Shown here: piece after piece, positions 18,057 through 25,948 of the stretch
Layout: the number at the start of each line of letters is the position of its first letter
Position numbering within the stretch: the stretch's first letter is position 1
From: JAUILH01 sp964230215
GTDB taxonomy: Bacteria > Bacteroidota > Bacteroidia > Flavobacteriales_D > JAUILH01
Reading direction: 5' to 3'
NCBI GenBank assembly: GCA_964230215.1
Contig: CAXRGQ010000008.1
Span: forward strand, 62,001 to 126,000
Length of the DNA stretch: 64,000 bases
The notes under the pieces: model-generated
Database searches by the model: none
Seen by the model: only the letters and a program-made list of their open reading frames with translations
Told to the model about the DNA's origin: nothing
Made by a program: the position numbers and the translations under genes

Positions 18057-19726
18057 TTTGATGTGATTTGAAATTTAGACACGTGCACACTTCCATCTTC
18101 GCTTATTAGTCTGATCATATAGCTTCCCGCGCTTAGCTCAGAGCAATCAATTCTTTTAGACGTCTCGTTGTTACAATTAATTGAGTTAACCAGCTGACCA
18201 TCGATGGAGTATAATTGAATACTCTTGATGGAACTACCGGATGATATTTGAATGAAATCTTTTGCTGGATTAGGGTAAAGTGTCACTTCAAATTCTGAGT
18301 TCACGTTCTCAGTAGTAAGACCAGTTTCACTTACGTTTAAGATATATTGACCTGAGTTGCTGCCCCATCCTTCTACTACTATTATTAATGTGTCGGCAGT
18401 TCCTGGGCTAAAGGTAATTTCTGAATTTCCATTGCCACAGCTTGCGTCATCATTGTAGGCTACTACATTCCCTAATAGGTCTGTTATGGTAAGATATGTG
18501 TCGAAATCAGAGTTGCACAGTGATGCAGTAATGCTTGCAGTTCCTGCAGGTACAGCTAATTTATAATGAACGTCCGCCGATGGATATCCAGGCCATTGGT
18601 TGGTGTAACATACTGTATTGCTATTAGTGTCAACATAGGGTAGTGCTGGAATTTCTATGGCATCAGATACATCATCTCCTAGGTAAGGACTGCAATCAAT
18701 TCCCTGAACAATTTCAATTCCAAAGTCCATAACCGACCCCCATGTGAAATTTGCACACGGATCGAGAGGGTTACTGGCATTTTCTTGCTGTTGAATGCGC
18801 ATTACAGTATATCCATTTGGAGTTCCTGCAGGGACATTAAATATGAATGAACTTAATGCCGTTGGCGGCGCACCTGTCCATGTACCTATACTTTCACCAG
18901 GGTCAAATGTGTTTGAGTGATCAAAATCGATCCAGGCTTCACCTGAACCTCCATAGTTACCCCCGCATGTGCCAAATTGAACATCTAATTGGTAGTTTTG
19001 GCCAGCTCCTAAGTCCGCTAACATGCTGGTTAAATCTTGCACACCGGTTACGCCAGGACATCCAGTATGGTTTATAGTGAAAGTATTCCCTGATAAAAAC
19101 ACGGATTCAACATTTGAATCAGCAGTTGAACTTGGTCCACCTTGACAATAGTTTGAACTACCACCGCCGGCGCCAGACCCGTCAAACGAACAATCGCCAC
19201 CAGAAATGATTACAGAAAAATCTACTGAAGAACCCCATGTAAACGCCGCACAAGGATCTAATGGCAGTGCTCCCGCCTCTTGCTGGTTAACTCGCATTCT
19301 AAAGGTGCCGTTGCAAGCACCTGCAGGTACTGTGAAATTAAATGAATTAATGGCTGCGGGAGGTGTTCCACTCCACGTTCCGATAGATTCTAATGCTTCA
19401 AAAGTACCATCGCCGTCAAAATCAATCCATACTTCTCCCGCCCCAGCATAATTATTTCCACATGTGCCAAATTGTACATCAATAGTGTACGCCTGACCAG
19501 CGGTAAGATCAACAGATGATATGGTATTGTCTTCAAGTCCAGTTATACCAGGACAGCCTACGTAGTTTATACTGCTTGAATTTCCGTTAATCTGAACAGA
19601 CTCAACATTTGAGTCAATTGTGCTAGAAGGCCCGCCTCCAGTGCAATACTGAGCATGTAGCTCACGCGGTATCACTATCGCTATCGTCAATAGCGCAGGC
19701 AACAAGCTATAAGTTTTAAAGGACAT
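18053..19726 (-). CDS. Secreted GEVED/PPC-domain protein with T9SS sorting domain, first gene of the operon
   Basis: 557 residues: a signal peptide (LLPALLTIAIVIPRELHAQ), then two tandem GEVED-type modules (about 27-185 and 190-350), each starting YCxGGPSSTxDSNVESV and containing GEVWIDFDGDGTFE or GEAWIDFDHSNTFD and NGTFRMRVNQQE or VMRIQQQE. A pre-peptidase C-terminal (PPC) domain follows (about 355-465, DVHYKLAVPAGTASITASLC, YLTITDLLGNVVAYNDDASC), then the sorting domain (FEVTLYPNPAKDFIQISSG). Cysteines pair within modules. No catalytic domain was recognised; such proteins usually bind surfaces or glycans. It is promoter-proximal in the ten-gene run and divergent from cdd across 109 bases. 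Confidence 0.85.
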   Translation of the reverse strand: MSFKTYSLLPALLTIAIVIPRELHAQYCTGGGPSSTIDSNVESVQINGNSSSINYVGCPGITGLEDNTISSVDLTAGQAYTIDVQFGTCGNNYAGAGEVWIDFDGDGTFEALESIGTWSGTPPAAINSFNFTVPAGACNGTFRMRVNQQEAGALPLDPCAAFTWGSSVDFSVIISGGDCSFDGSGAGGGSSNYCQGGPSSTADSNVESVFLSGNTFTINHTGCPGVTGVQDLTSMLADLGAGQNYQLDVQFGTCGGNYGGSGEAWIDFDHSNTFDPGESIGTWTGAPPTALSSFIFNVPAGTPNGYTVMRIQQQENASNPLDPCANFTWGSVMDFGIEIVQGIDCSPYLGDDVSDAIEIPALPYVDTNSNTVCYTNQWPGYPSADVHYKLAVPAGTASITASLCNSDFDTYLTITDLLGNVVAYNDDASCGNGNSEITFSPGTADTLIIVVEGWGSNSGQYILNVSETGLTTENVNSEFEVTLYPNPAKDFIQISSGSSIKSIQLYSIDGQLVNSINCNNETSKRIDCSELSAGSYMIRLISEDGSVHVSKFQITSK

Positions 19727-19823
19727 GGTAGCATAAAAATAAGAATATTCCTAACATTTACGTAACATTGAGGTAAAATTGTAATTCTGCAGTTAATATG
19801 TAGAAAGGATATTTTTAGGATTG

Positions 19824-19831
19824 TATATTTG
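19824..19831 (+). promoter_or_regulatory. -7 box TATATTTG upstream of cdd
   Basis: A perfect TAnnTTTG match ending 4 bases before the GTG start of cdd. If it is used, the mRNA would be leaderless or nearly so. Confidence 0.5.
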
Positions 19832-19835
19832 AAAT

Positions 19836-20318
19836 GTGAAAAAAGCACTTACCATATCATACACCGTGTGCGATTATGCGGATGTATCAAACCAAGCACA
19901 AGATTTAATAGATAAAGCCAAATCAATCGCGGAACAAGCTTATGCGCCGTATTCCAAGTTTAATGTGGGTGCGGCCTTAATCTTATCAAATGGTGAGATT
20001 ATTCTTGGCAACAATCAGGAAAACATTGCGTATCCATCTGGCTTATGTGCTGAAAGAGTTGCCATGTTTTATGCATCCTCAAAACACCCTGATATGGAAG
20101 TGGTGGAGATGGCTGTATATGCAACATCTAAGAAGTTCGAATTCAAAGATATTGCCACACCGTGCGGAGCGTGTAGGCAAGTCATGGCGGAGTATGAAGG
20201 CAAGCAAAAGAAGCCTATCCGCATTTATTTAGCGAGCGACGAACAAGTGATGGTGGTTGAAAGTGCTGCAGACTTATTACCCTTTATTTTTGATGCACAG
20301 GGTTTAAAGGATGTTTAA
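19836..20318 (+). CDS. cdd: Cytidine deaminase
   Basis: 160 residues starting at GTG. It deaminates cytidine and deoxycytidine for pyrimidine salvage. The zinc site is visible: Cys71 with catalytic Glu73 in GLCAERVAMF, and Cys110/Cys113 in ATPCGACRQVM, the all-cysteine ligand set of the small tetrameric enzymes. The substrate loop YAPYSKFNVGAAL is also typical. It precedes pdhA by 41 bases on the same strand. I recall porV-cdd-pdhA as a common flavobacterial order; here the ten-gene operon sits between ispF and cdd. Confidence 0.95.
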   Translation: MKKALTISYTVCDYADVSNQAQDLIDKAKSIAEQAYAPYSKFNVGAALILSNGEIILGNNQENIAYPSGLCAERVAMFYASSKHPDMEVVEMAVYATSKKFEFKDIATPCGACRQVMAEYEGKQKKPIRIYLASDEQVMVVESAADLLPFIFDAQGLKDV

Positions 20319-20332
20319 TACACTAGATTATA

Positions 20333-20340
20333 TATATTTG
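20333..20340 (+). promoter_or_regulatory. -7 box TATATTTG upstream of pdhA
   Basis: Matches TAnnTTTG, 19 bases before the pdhA ATG and within the 41-base gap after cdd, suggesting a separate promoter for the dehydrogenase genes. Confidence 0.5.
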
Positions 20341-20359
20341 TTTCTCTTAATTAATTGAT

Positions 20360-21403
20360 ATGGCAACTAAGACAAAAGCAACATCAGGTAAGAGCGCTGG
20401 CAATAGTAAGCTAAAGTTCTCTAAGGCTCAATATCTTAAGTGGTATGAGGAGATGATGGTGATGAGAAAGATTGAGGAAAAAGTGGGTCAGTTATATATC
20501 CAGCAAAAGTTTGGAGGATTCTGCCACCTGTATATCGGACAGGAGGCTGTCGTCTCGGGTACCATGGCAGCTTGTAAGAAAGATGATAAACACATCACTG
20601 CTTATAGAGATCATGCTCACCCAATTGCTTTAGGAGTGCATCCTAAGTATATGGTTGCTGAGTTGTACGGAAGAACAACGGGAATGTCAAAAGGGAAAGG
20701 TGGATCTATGCACATGTTCCATAAAGAGACCAATCTTATGGGAGGTCACGGAATTGTGGGAGCACAGATTCCAATGGGAGCAGGTATAGCATTTGCTGAA
20801 AAATATAAAGGAACGAAGAATGTTTGTGTATGTTCATTTGGTGATGGTGCATCAAGACAAGGAGCATTGCACGAAACTTTTAATATGGCAATGACGTGGA
20901 AGTTGCCAGTGATTTTTATCGTAGAGAATAACAACTATGCGATGGGGACATCTGTTAAGAGAACATCTAACGTAACAGATTTGTCTAAACTGGGAGATTC
21001 ATACGAAATGCCAAGTGAAGCAGTAGACGGTATGAGTGTTGAGGCAGTATATGAGGCGGTTGAAAGAGCTGCAACCAGAGCAAGAAAAGGTGAGGGACCA
21101 ACTTTGTTAGACATAAGAACTTACCGTTACAAAGGACACTCTATGTCTGATCCTCAGAAATACAGAACGAAGGAAGAAGTGGCTGAATATCAAGCGCAGG
21201 ATCCAATTGAAAAAGTGAGACAAACCATCTTAACCCACAAATTGGCGACTGAAAAAGCATTAGAGAAAATAGATGAGAAGGTGAAGGAAATTGTGGCAGA
21301 GTCGATTGAATTTGCTGAGAATTCGCCTTACCCAGAAAAAGAAGAGTTATACAAAGACGTATACAAACAAGAAGATTATCCATACATAAGAGAATACGCT
21401 TAA
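20360..21403 (+). CDS. pdhA: Pyruvate dehydrogenase E1 component, alpha subunit
   Basis: 347 residues. It uses thiamine diphosphate to decarboxylate pyruvate and pass the acetyl group to the E2 lipoyl domain. The cofactor motif runs from GDGASRQGALHE to VENNNYAMGT; GKGGSMHMF and the regulatory-loop-like YRYKGHSMSDPQKYRTKEEV are also diagnostic of E1 alpha. The lysine- and serine-rich N-terminal extension (first 20 residues) is not part of the fold. pdhC follows after 12 bases. The E1 beta gene is not in the window; as I recall it, Bacteroidota often encode it elsewhere. Confidence 0.95.
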   Translation: MATKTKATSGKSAGNSKLKFSKAQYLKWYEEMMVMRKIEEKVGQLYIQQKFGGFCHLYIGQEAVVSGTMAACKKDDKHITAYRDHAHPIALGVHPKYMVAELYGRTTGMSKGKGGSMHMFHKETNLMGGHGIVGAQIPMGAGIAFAEKYKGTKNVCVCSFGDGASRQGALHETFNMAMTWKLPVIFIVENNNYAMGTSVKRTSNVTDLSKLGDSYEMPSEAVDGMSVEAVYEAVERAATRARKGEGPTLLDIRTYRYKGHSMSDPQKYRTKEEVAEYQAQDPIEKVRQTILTHKLATEKALEKIDEKVKEIVAESIEFAENSPYPEKEELYKDVYKQEDYPYIREYA

Positions 21404-21415
21404 TACTATTATATA

Positions 21416-22708
21416 ATGGCAGAAGTAGTAAGAATGCCCAAGTTGAGTGATACCATGACCGAAGGTGTGGTAGCAGAATGGCACAAGAAAGTTGGAGATG
21501 AAGTTTCGTCTGGCGAGCTATTGGCAGAGATTGAAACGGATAAGGCCACAATGGAATTCGAATCGTTTTACGATGGCGTTTTATTACATATTGGGGTGAA
21601 TAAAGGGGCAGCTGCACCTGTAAATGATATTCTAGCGATTATTGGAGATAAAGGAGAAGACGTTAAAAAGATTTTAGCTGAAGAAGCGGCCAATCAACCT
21701 GAAGAAAGCTCCTCCGCTGACGCTGCGGAAAGCTCGAAGAAGGCGGAAGCTACTAGCGATACTCAGAAGAAGGAAGAAGCACCTGCACCAAGCCCAACAC
21801 CTGCGCCTGCAGCACCAAAGCCAACAACGGTCTCTAAATCTGCACAAGCTGCAAAACCATCTAATGGAAAAGTTGTGGCATCTCCCCTAGCGAGAAAATT
21901 AGCGGATGAGAGAAACATCAACCTATCTATGGTTAAAGGTACTGGTGATGGTGGGCGAATTGTTAAAAGAGATATTGATAACTATAACGGCGGTGGCGGT
22001 TTTGTAGCCGTTGAAAGTTTTACGGACGAGACGGTTTCTCAAATGCGTAAGGCTATCGCAAGGCGTTTAGGTGAAAGCAAATTCACTGCACCACATTTCT
22101 ACCTAACGATTTCGATTGATATGGATGCTGCAATGGAAGCACGCAAAGGCATCAACAAACACATTGCACCCGCAAAGATTTCGTTTAATGATATAGTTGT
22201 AAAAGCAGCTGCCAAAGCATTGGTTAAGCACCCTGGTGCGAATGCAGCTTGGTACGGAGATTTCATTCGTTATAACGATCACGTGCACATTGGTGTTGCT
22301 GTGGCTGTTGACGAAGGTTTATTAGTACCTGTTGTGCCATTCGCAGACGGTAAGACCTTAACACAAATAGGTGAAGAGGTAAAGGATTTTGCAACCAGAG
22401 CTAAGGCTAAAAAACTACAGCCAGATGAAATGGAAGGAAGTACTTTCACTATTTCCAACCTGGGTATGTTTGGAATTGAAGAGTTTACTGCAATAATTAA
22501 TCCTCCAAACAGCTGTATTTTAGCGGTTGGCGGTATCAATCAAGTACCTGTTGTAAAAGACGGACAGATTGTACCAGGCAATGTGATGAAGGTAACTTTA
22601 TCTTGTGATCACAGAGTCGTGGATGGAGCGGTAGGTTCTGCATTCCTTCAAACCTTTAAGCAATACATGGAGAATCCAGTGTTGTTGTTAGGTGAAACGC
22701 AGATATAA
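21416..22708 (+). CDS. pdhC: Pyruvate dehydrogenase E2, dihydrolipoamide acetyltransferase
   Basis: 430 residues in the classical order: one lipoyl domain (about 1-77, lipoylated Lys in EIETDKATMEFES), an Ala/Pro/Lys-rich flexible linker (about 95-145), the E3-binding domain (ASPLARKLADERNINLSMVKG, about 150-187) and the catalytic domain with SCDHRVVDGAVG (His and Asp of the active site) near 400. It follows pdhA by 12 bases and is presumably cotranscribed. Its last bases (ATATAA) form the start of the 50-bp direct repeat that bounds the downstream island. Confidence 0.96.
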   Translation: MAEVVRMPKLSDTMTEGVVAEWHKKVGDEVSSGELLAEIETDKATMEFESFYDGVLLHIGVNKGAAAPVNDILAIIGDKGEDVKKILAEEAANQPEESSSADAAESSKKAEATSDTQKKEEAPAPSPTPAPAAPKPTTVSKSAQAAKPSNGKVVASPLARKLADERNINLSMVKGTGDGGRIVKRDIDNYNGGGGFVAVESFTDETVSQMRKAIARRLGESKFTAPHFYLTISIDMDAAMEARKGINKHIAPAKISFNDIVVKAAAKALVKHPGANAAWYGDFIRYNDHVHIGVAVAVDEGLLVPVVPFADGKTLTQIGEEVKDFATRAKAKKLQPDEMEGSTFTISNLGMFGIEEFTAIINPPNSCILAVGGINQVPVVKDGQIVPGNVMKVTLSCDHRVVDGAVGSAFLQTFKQYMENPVLLLGETQI

Positions 22709-22753
22709 ATTCACCCATAATTTTCTAATTTCACGTATCTTTAATTCAGATGC
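22704..22753 (+). repeat. Left copy of a 50-bp direct repeat (duplicate of the recG leader)
   Basis: Matches 25949-25998 at 49 of 50 positions, with the only mismatch at 22709 (A) against 25954 (T). It runs from the pdhC stop codon through a -7 box TATCTTTA to ATGC, the first four bases of recG in the other copy. The ancestral order was therefore probably pdhC then recG directly. Confidence 0.95.
22736..22743 (+). promoter_or_regulatory. Duplicated recG-type -7 box TATCTTTA, left copy
   Basis: Identical to the box at 25981-25988 and embedded in the left direct repeat. It would now drive transcription into the REP element instead of recG. Confidence 0.35.
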
Positions 22754-22757
22754 ATTT

Positions 22758-22782
22758 GCTGGCGCGCGATTGTATCGCGTGA
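22758..22782 (+). repeat. Left REP-like inverted hairpin of the RAYT element
   Basis: Contains the small palindrome CGCGATTGTATCGCG (6-base stem, TGT loop). The whole 25 bases are the reverse complement of 23448-23472 with one mismatch. Confidence 0.9.
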
Positions 22783-22849
22783 CAATACTTTCTACCAAGC
22801 ACCAAAATACTTGCAACTAAGTACGTAAAAACCTTACAATCTAGTCTAC

Positions 22850-22857
22850 TATGTTTG
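22850..22857 (+). promoter_or_regulatory. -7 box TATGTTTG upstream of the transposase pseudogene
   Basis: Matches TAnnTTTG and ends 4 bases before the ATG at 22862. The spacing is as at cdd. Confidence 0.4.
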
Positions 22858-22861
22858 CATC

Positions 22862-23444
22862 ATGAGTAGGAAGTATAAATTTCACAACCCACAAGGTATT
22901 TATTTTGTAAGCTTTGCGGTAGTTGGCTGGCACTCTTTCGCAGTAGCTTTAGCGAAGGTGCATTGATGTTTTTACTAGAAGAGAATACAAAGACGCACTT
23001 ATTGATAGTCTTAAATACTGTCAAAAAGAAAAAGGTTTGACACTCAATGCATATTGCATTATGACGAATCATTTACATCTAGTATTTAAATCAAATTCAG
23101 AAAATGAGACCCAGAATGTATTGGGGGACTTTAAACGATTTACCAGCAAATGCTTAGTAAAGATGATTTCTGAAAATATACATGAAAGCAGAAAAGATAT
23201 ATTCATAGAGCAATTTCAAAAAGCGGCAAATAAATCCAGCAATGTTAAATCCTTCCAGTTTTGGAGGCATGATAACAAGCCAATTGAGCTTTGGTCAAAT
23301 GCTGTTATTGATCAAAAAATAGATTACATTCATAATAATCCAGTTAAGGCGGGAATTGTAGATAAACCAATTGATTATATTTATAGTAGTGCAAGAAACT
23401 ATGCAGGTGATATTGGAGAAATTGAAGTTGAGTGTTTGTGTTAA
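22862..23444 (+). pseudogene. Frameshifted REP-associated tyrosine transposase (RAYT, IS200-like Y1 family)
   Basis: The ATG at 22862 opens MSRKYKFHNPQGIYFVSFAV, a common start of Bacteroidota RAYT proteins. After VVGW a 31-base insertion (22931-22961) shifts the frame and leads to a stop. Removing those 31 bases restores VVGW-IDVFTRREYKDALID... and the frame continues to 23444 with the HUH motif MTNHLHLVF, then QFWRHDNKPIELWS and YIHNNPVKAGIVDKPIDYIYSSARNYAG. RAYTs are single-strand transposases linked to REP hairpins, and matching inverted hairpins flank this gene. The gene is broken here; whether a homologue elsewhere acts on the element cannot be seen. Confidence 0.88.
22931..22961 (+). 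repeat. 31-bp imperfect palindrome inserted in the transposase gene
   Basis: The arms TTCGC and GCGAA lie around a 10-base centre, with outer CAC and GTG also able to pair. It interrupts the VVGW|IDVF reading frame of the transposase. Its sequence differs from the REP hairpins at the element ends, so it may be a different small palindromic repeat. Confidence 0.7.
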
Positions 23445-23447
23445 TAA

Positions 23448-23472
23448 TCACGCGATACAATCGCGCGCTAGC
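23448..23472 (-). repeat. Right REP-like inverted hairpin of the RAYT element
   Basis: The reverse complement of the left hairpin over 25 bases with one mismatch, containing CGCGATACAATCGCG. It begins three bases after the transposase stop codon. Together the two hairpins define an element of about 715 bases. Confidence 0.9.
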
Positions 23473-23486
23473 GGAGGGATTTACTT

Positions 23487-24233
23487 ATGAAAACAATAGA
23501 TTTCTTAGATCAAGACAAAAATGCAGCTTTGAGTGAATTATGCAGAGTTTACTTAGATACTAACATGTTAGATAGTGCACTATACTATCTATCCAATGAT
23601 AATAGTTTATTGGGTAGTTGCATGTTGGTGCCAGTGGCAGTGTCACGAGATACTGCGCTAGCATCAAGTCACTTAAGCGTTATAAGAAATGAAGCCAATA
23701 TAAGTGCTATGAAAGGAGATAGCATGCGAGCAAATGAGCTATCAAGATTTTGTGACTACTGCCGCATAATGCTCAAGTTCAACAGTAAGCCAGGAGGTTA
23801 TTTTGAACTAAATGATCAAGAACGTAATCAATTGACAAATATCCAGAATAGCGATGAATCTGTCAATGTAAATGCTAATGCAATCCTAACATATTTAAAC
23901 AATAATCTCGCCTTTAAAGACGTGCCTCCATATCCTGTTGAGGCAAGAAGCGACCAAATAGAAGTGATGGATGAGATCTCATATAATAACACTTTAAGGG
24001 CGTATCCAAACCCATTTAGCCCTTATTTACGTATAGCAGGAGAAATTGAAAGCGATTTTAATAATTGTTCAATTGAGATTTACAGCGTAGTTGGCAAATT
24101 AGTTTTTACTGATTTTGTTTATGAACACATGTACAACCTAACCGTGAATACAGAGCATTTTAACAGTGGAATGTATCTTATACAGCTCAAGGTTGACGGC
24201 GAAATTATAGAATCACTTAAGGTAATAAAATAA
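23487..24233 (+). pseudogene. 5'-truncated C-terminal fragment of a large T9SS surface protein
   Basis: A 248-residue open frame from ATG 23487. There is no signal peptide, although the C-terminus is a clear T9SS sorting domain (LRAYPNPFSPYLRIAG ... HFNSGMYLIQLKV). The first 150 residues (ALSELCRVYLDTNMLDSALYYL, SCMLVPVAVSRDTALASSHL, CDYCRIMLKFN, YFELNDQERNQL) are a helical, Cys-containing segment of a type that I recall just before the sorting domain of very large beta-helix surface proteins in this phylum. An in-frame TAG at 23469 inside the REP hairpin blocks any upstream extension. The RAYT end 15 bases upstream is therefore the likely truncation point. Without a signal peptide the product should not be exported. 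Confidence 0.6.
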
Positions 24234-24259
24234 CAGTTATAGGTAGAAATATATTCATA

Positions 24260-25933
24260 TTGATTTTTGTAATCCTTTCACAAAATTATTTGATTGGACA
24301 AACTAGACTTTATAATGTTGAAATTGACAAATCAGTTAGTTATGGTTTTTCATGTTTGAGTATTATAAATGAAAAAATATATTGTTTTGGCTCGCGGCAA
24401 CAGCAAGTCTTTGGAAGTATTAGAGATATTGATTCTAGTCATATTTTGACAAATAATTACACGCCAACTGGAAGTTATTACGTTGCACCTGGATGGACAC
24501 AACCAAATGTCATAAATGATAATATTTATATAGTAGGCTGGCACCTGAATAATGGCTATGAATCTCCATACTTGATGAGCCTTGATTATAATCTTGATAC
24601 AAATTTTACAACAAGTTTTGACTTTGGAGTGAGTGCTAGCGGAATTCACGCTCATGTTTCATTGGACGAACATATCATGTTTGCAGGAATAATAGTTGAT
24701 TCGGCTGGAGCATTAGTTGATTCGGATATATTGATTATGAAACTAGATACAATGGGTAGTATGTTATGGCATACAATTATAGGTGGTTATGCGAATGATT
24801 ATGCCTCATCTATAGTAAATACAAGAGATTCTGGTTATCTGGTATCTGGTTTTGCTACATATAGTCCACAGGTTGAACGGGATCCAATTTTGGTCAAATT
24901 GGATAGATATGGGAATGTTCAGTGGCAAATCTATGAAGGTTCAACTATAGGTGGTGACCATCTAAATATTTCTTATGTTAGTGATAGTACCTTCATAAGG
25001 TTTGGTTCACATGATAATAACACACTTTCTGATGTTGATAGCCGATTTCAGTTGATTGATGAATTGGGTAATGTGTTTTGGGATACTGTGCACGTATTTA
25101 GCGATGATTTGGATTCAGTTGAGGATATTTATGTCGATAGCACTGGATATACATTTCTTGGGCCATTGTCGATAAATGGTGTTGGCCATACTCATATAGG
25201 AAAATTGGATTTTAATGGAAATCTACTCCGGCATAGGACCTATGGAACTAGGACAACAGGGAGCTATATAACAGATATCGAGCCACTACAAAATGGGGAT
25301 ATAATGTGCGTAGGGTATTTAAAATCAGATACTAACCACCCAAATCAAGATGGCTGGCTGATGAGGCTCAATTGTCTAGGATATGACACCCTGCCTAGAG
25401 CCAAGTTTAACTATCAATTGGATAGCACCCTTTATACAACGGATAGTATTCAGTTCAATAATTTAAGCTTGCGTGCAGAGAATTATTATTGGGAGTTTGG
25501 TGATGGCCAAAGTTATCAGCATTCATCTAATCCCGCAATGCTTGCGTCCTCTATACCAAATGTCAAGCATGTTTATACCATGCCTGGTACCTACATTGTT
25601 AAGCTACATGCTATAGCGTGTCAAGACACCACCACATTTTTAGATACAATATTTGTGGACGAGAGGCCAAAGCTAGAAGGTTTTTATGTCTATCCCAACC
25701 CAACACAAAATGGTGTTTATATAAGAAACTCTGTACTTGACGCGAATAGCACTTACACCCTAAGCGTATATTCTATTGATGGACGGATTACTTTTAGCAA
25801 AAATGTATCAGGAGGAGAGCTAATCAATGAATACTATCTAGATACTCCGGGATGGGCGTCCGGTGTGTATAATGGTGTAATTAATGCAGGCGAGGAAAGG
25901 CATAATTTTAGATTTGTAATATCAAGGGAGTGA
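24260..25933 (+). CDS. PKD-domain T9SS cargo protein
   Basis: About 557 residues from TTG 24260. The body holds repeated strands such as DILIMKLDTMGSMLWHTIIGG and DPILVKLDRYGNVQWQIYEG (a repeat also seen in delta-60/SBBP-like surface propellers), then a PKD domain (PRAKFNYQLDSTL ... YYWEFGDGQSYQHSSNPAM ... HVYTMPGTYIVKL, about 380-460) and a sorting domain (GFYVYPNPTQNGVYIRNS). No ATG is available: the frame is open from 24221, and the hydrophobic signal segment seems to begin upstream of the TTG (GRNIFILIFVILSQNYLIGQ), so the true start may be a rare codon such as ATA 24239 or the original start was lost. It sits in the 3.2-kb island, 26 bases after the truncated fragment. Confidence 0.75.
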   Translation: MIFVILSQNYLIGQTRLYNVEIDKSVSYGFSCLSIINEKIYCFGSRQQQVFGSIRDIDSSHILTNNYTPTGSYYVAPGWTQPNVINDNIYIVGWHLNNGYESPYLMSLDYNLDTNFTTSFDFGVSASGIHAHVSLDEHIMFAGIIVDSAGALVDSDILIMKLDTMGSMLWHTIIGGYANDYASSIVNTRDSGYLVSGFATYSPQVERDPILVKLDRYGNVQWQIYEGSTIGGDHLNISYVSDSTFIRFGSHDNNTLSDVDSRFQLIDELGNVFWDTVHVFSDDLDSVEDIYVDSTGYTFLGPLSINGVGHTHIGKLDFNGNLLRHRTYGTRTTGSYITDIEPLQNGDIMCVGYLKSDTNHPNQDGWLMRLNCLGYDTLPRAKFNYQLDSTLYTTDSIQFNNLSLRAENYYWEFGDGQSYQHSSNPAMLASSIPNVKHVYTMPGTYIVKLHAIACQDTTTFLDTIFVDERPKLEGFYVYPNPTQNGVYIRNSVLDANSTYTLSVYSIDGRITFSKNVSGGELINEYYLDTPGWASGVYNGVINAGEERHNFRFVISRE

Positions 25934-25948
25934 TGTTTTGATCACCGC

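Larger units (their letters stand above)
22754..25948. other. 3.2-kb island between pdhC and recG
   Basis: The segment between the two copies of the 50-bp repeat. It contains inverted REP hairpins, a broken REP-associated transposase, a truncated T9SS C-terminal fragment and a PKD-type T9SS cargo gene. No integrase or att-like tRNA site is visible. A 50-bp duplication is far longer than normal transposon target duplications, so recombination or repair-mediated duplication is more likely than simple transposition. Confidence 0.7.

Noticed and set aside
12990..19700. Possible CRISPR or tandem-repeat array from regularly recurring motifs
   Set aside because: The regularity comes from kelch blades and GEVED modules at protein level; the DNA is diverged and there are no short identical repeats with unique spacers.
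22860..23072. Minus-strand open frame over the transposase start
   Set aside because: It is antisense to the RAYT reading frame and has no family resemblance.
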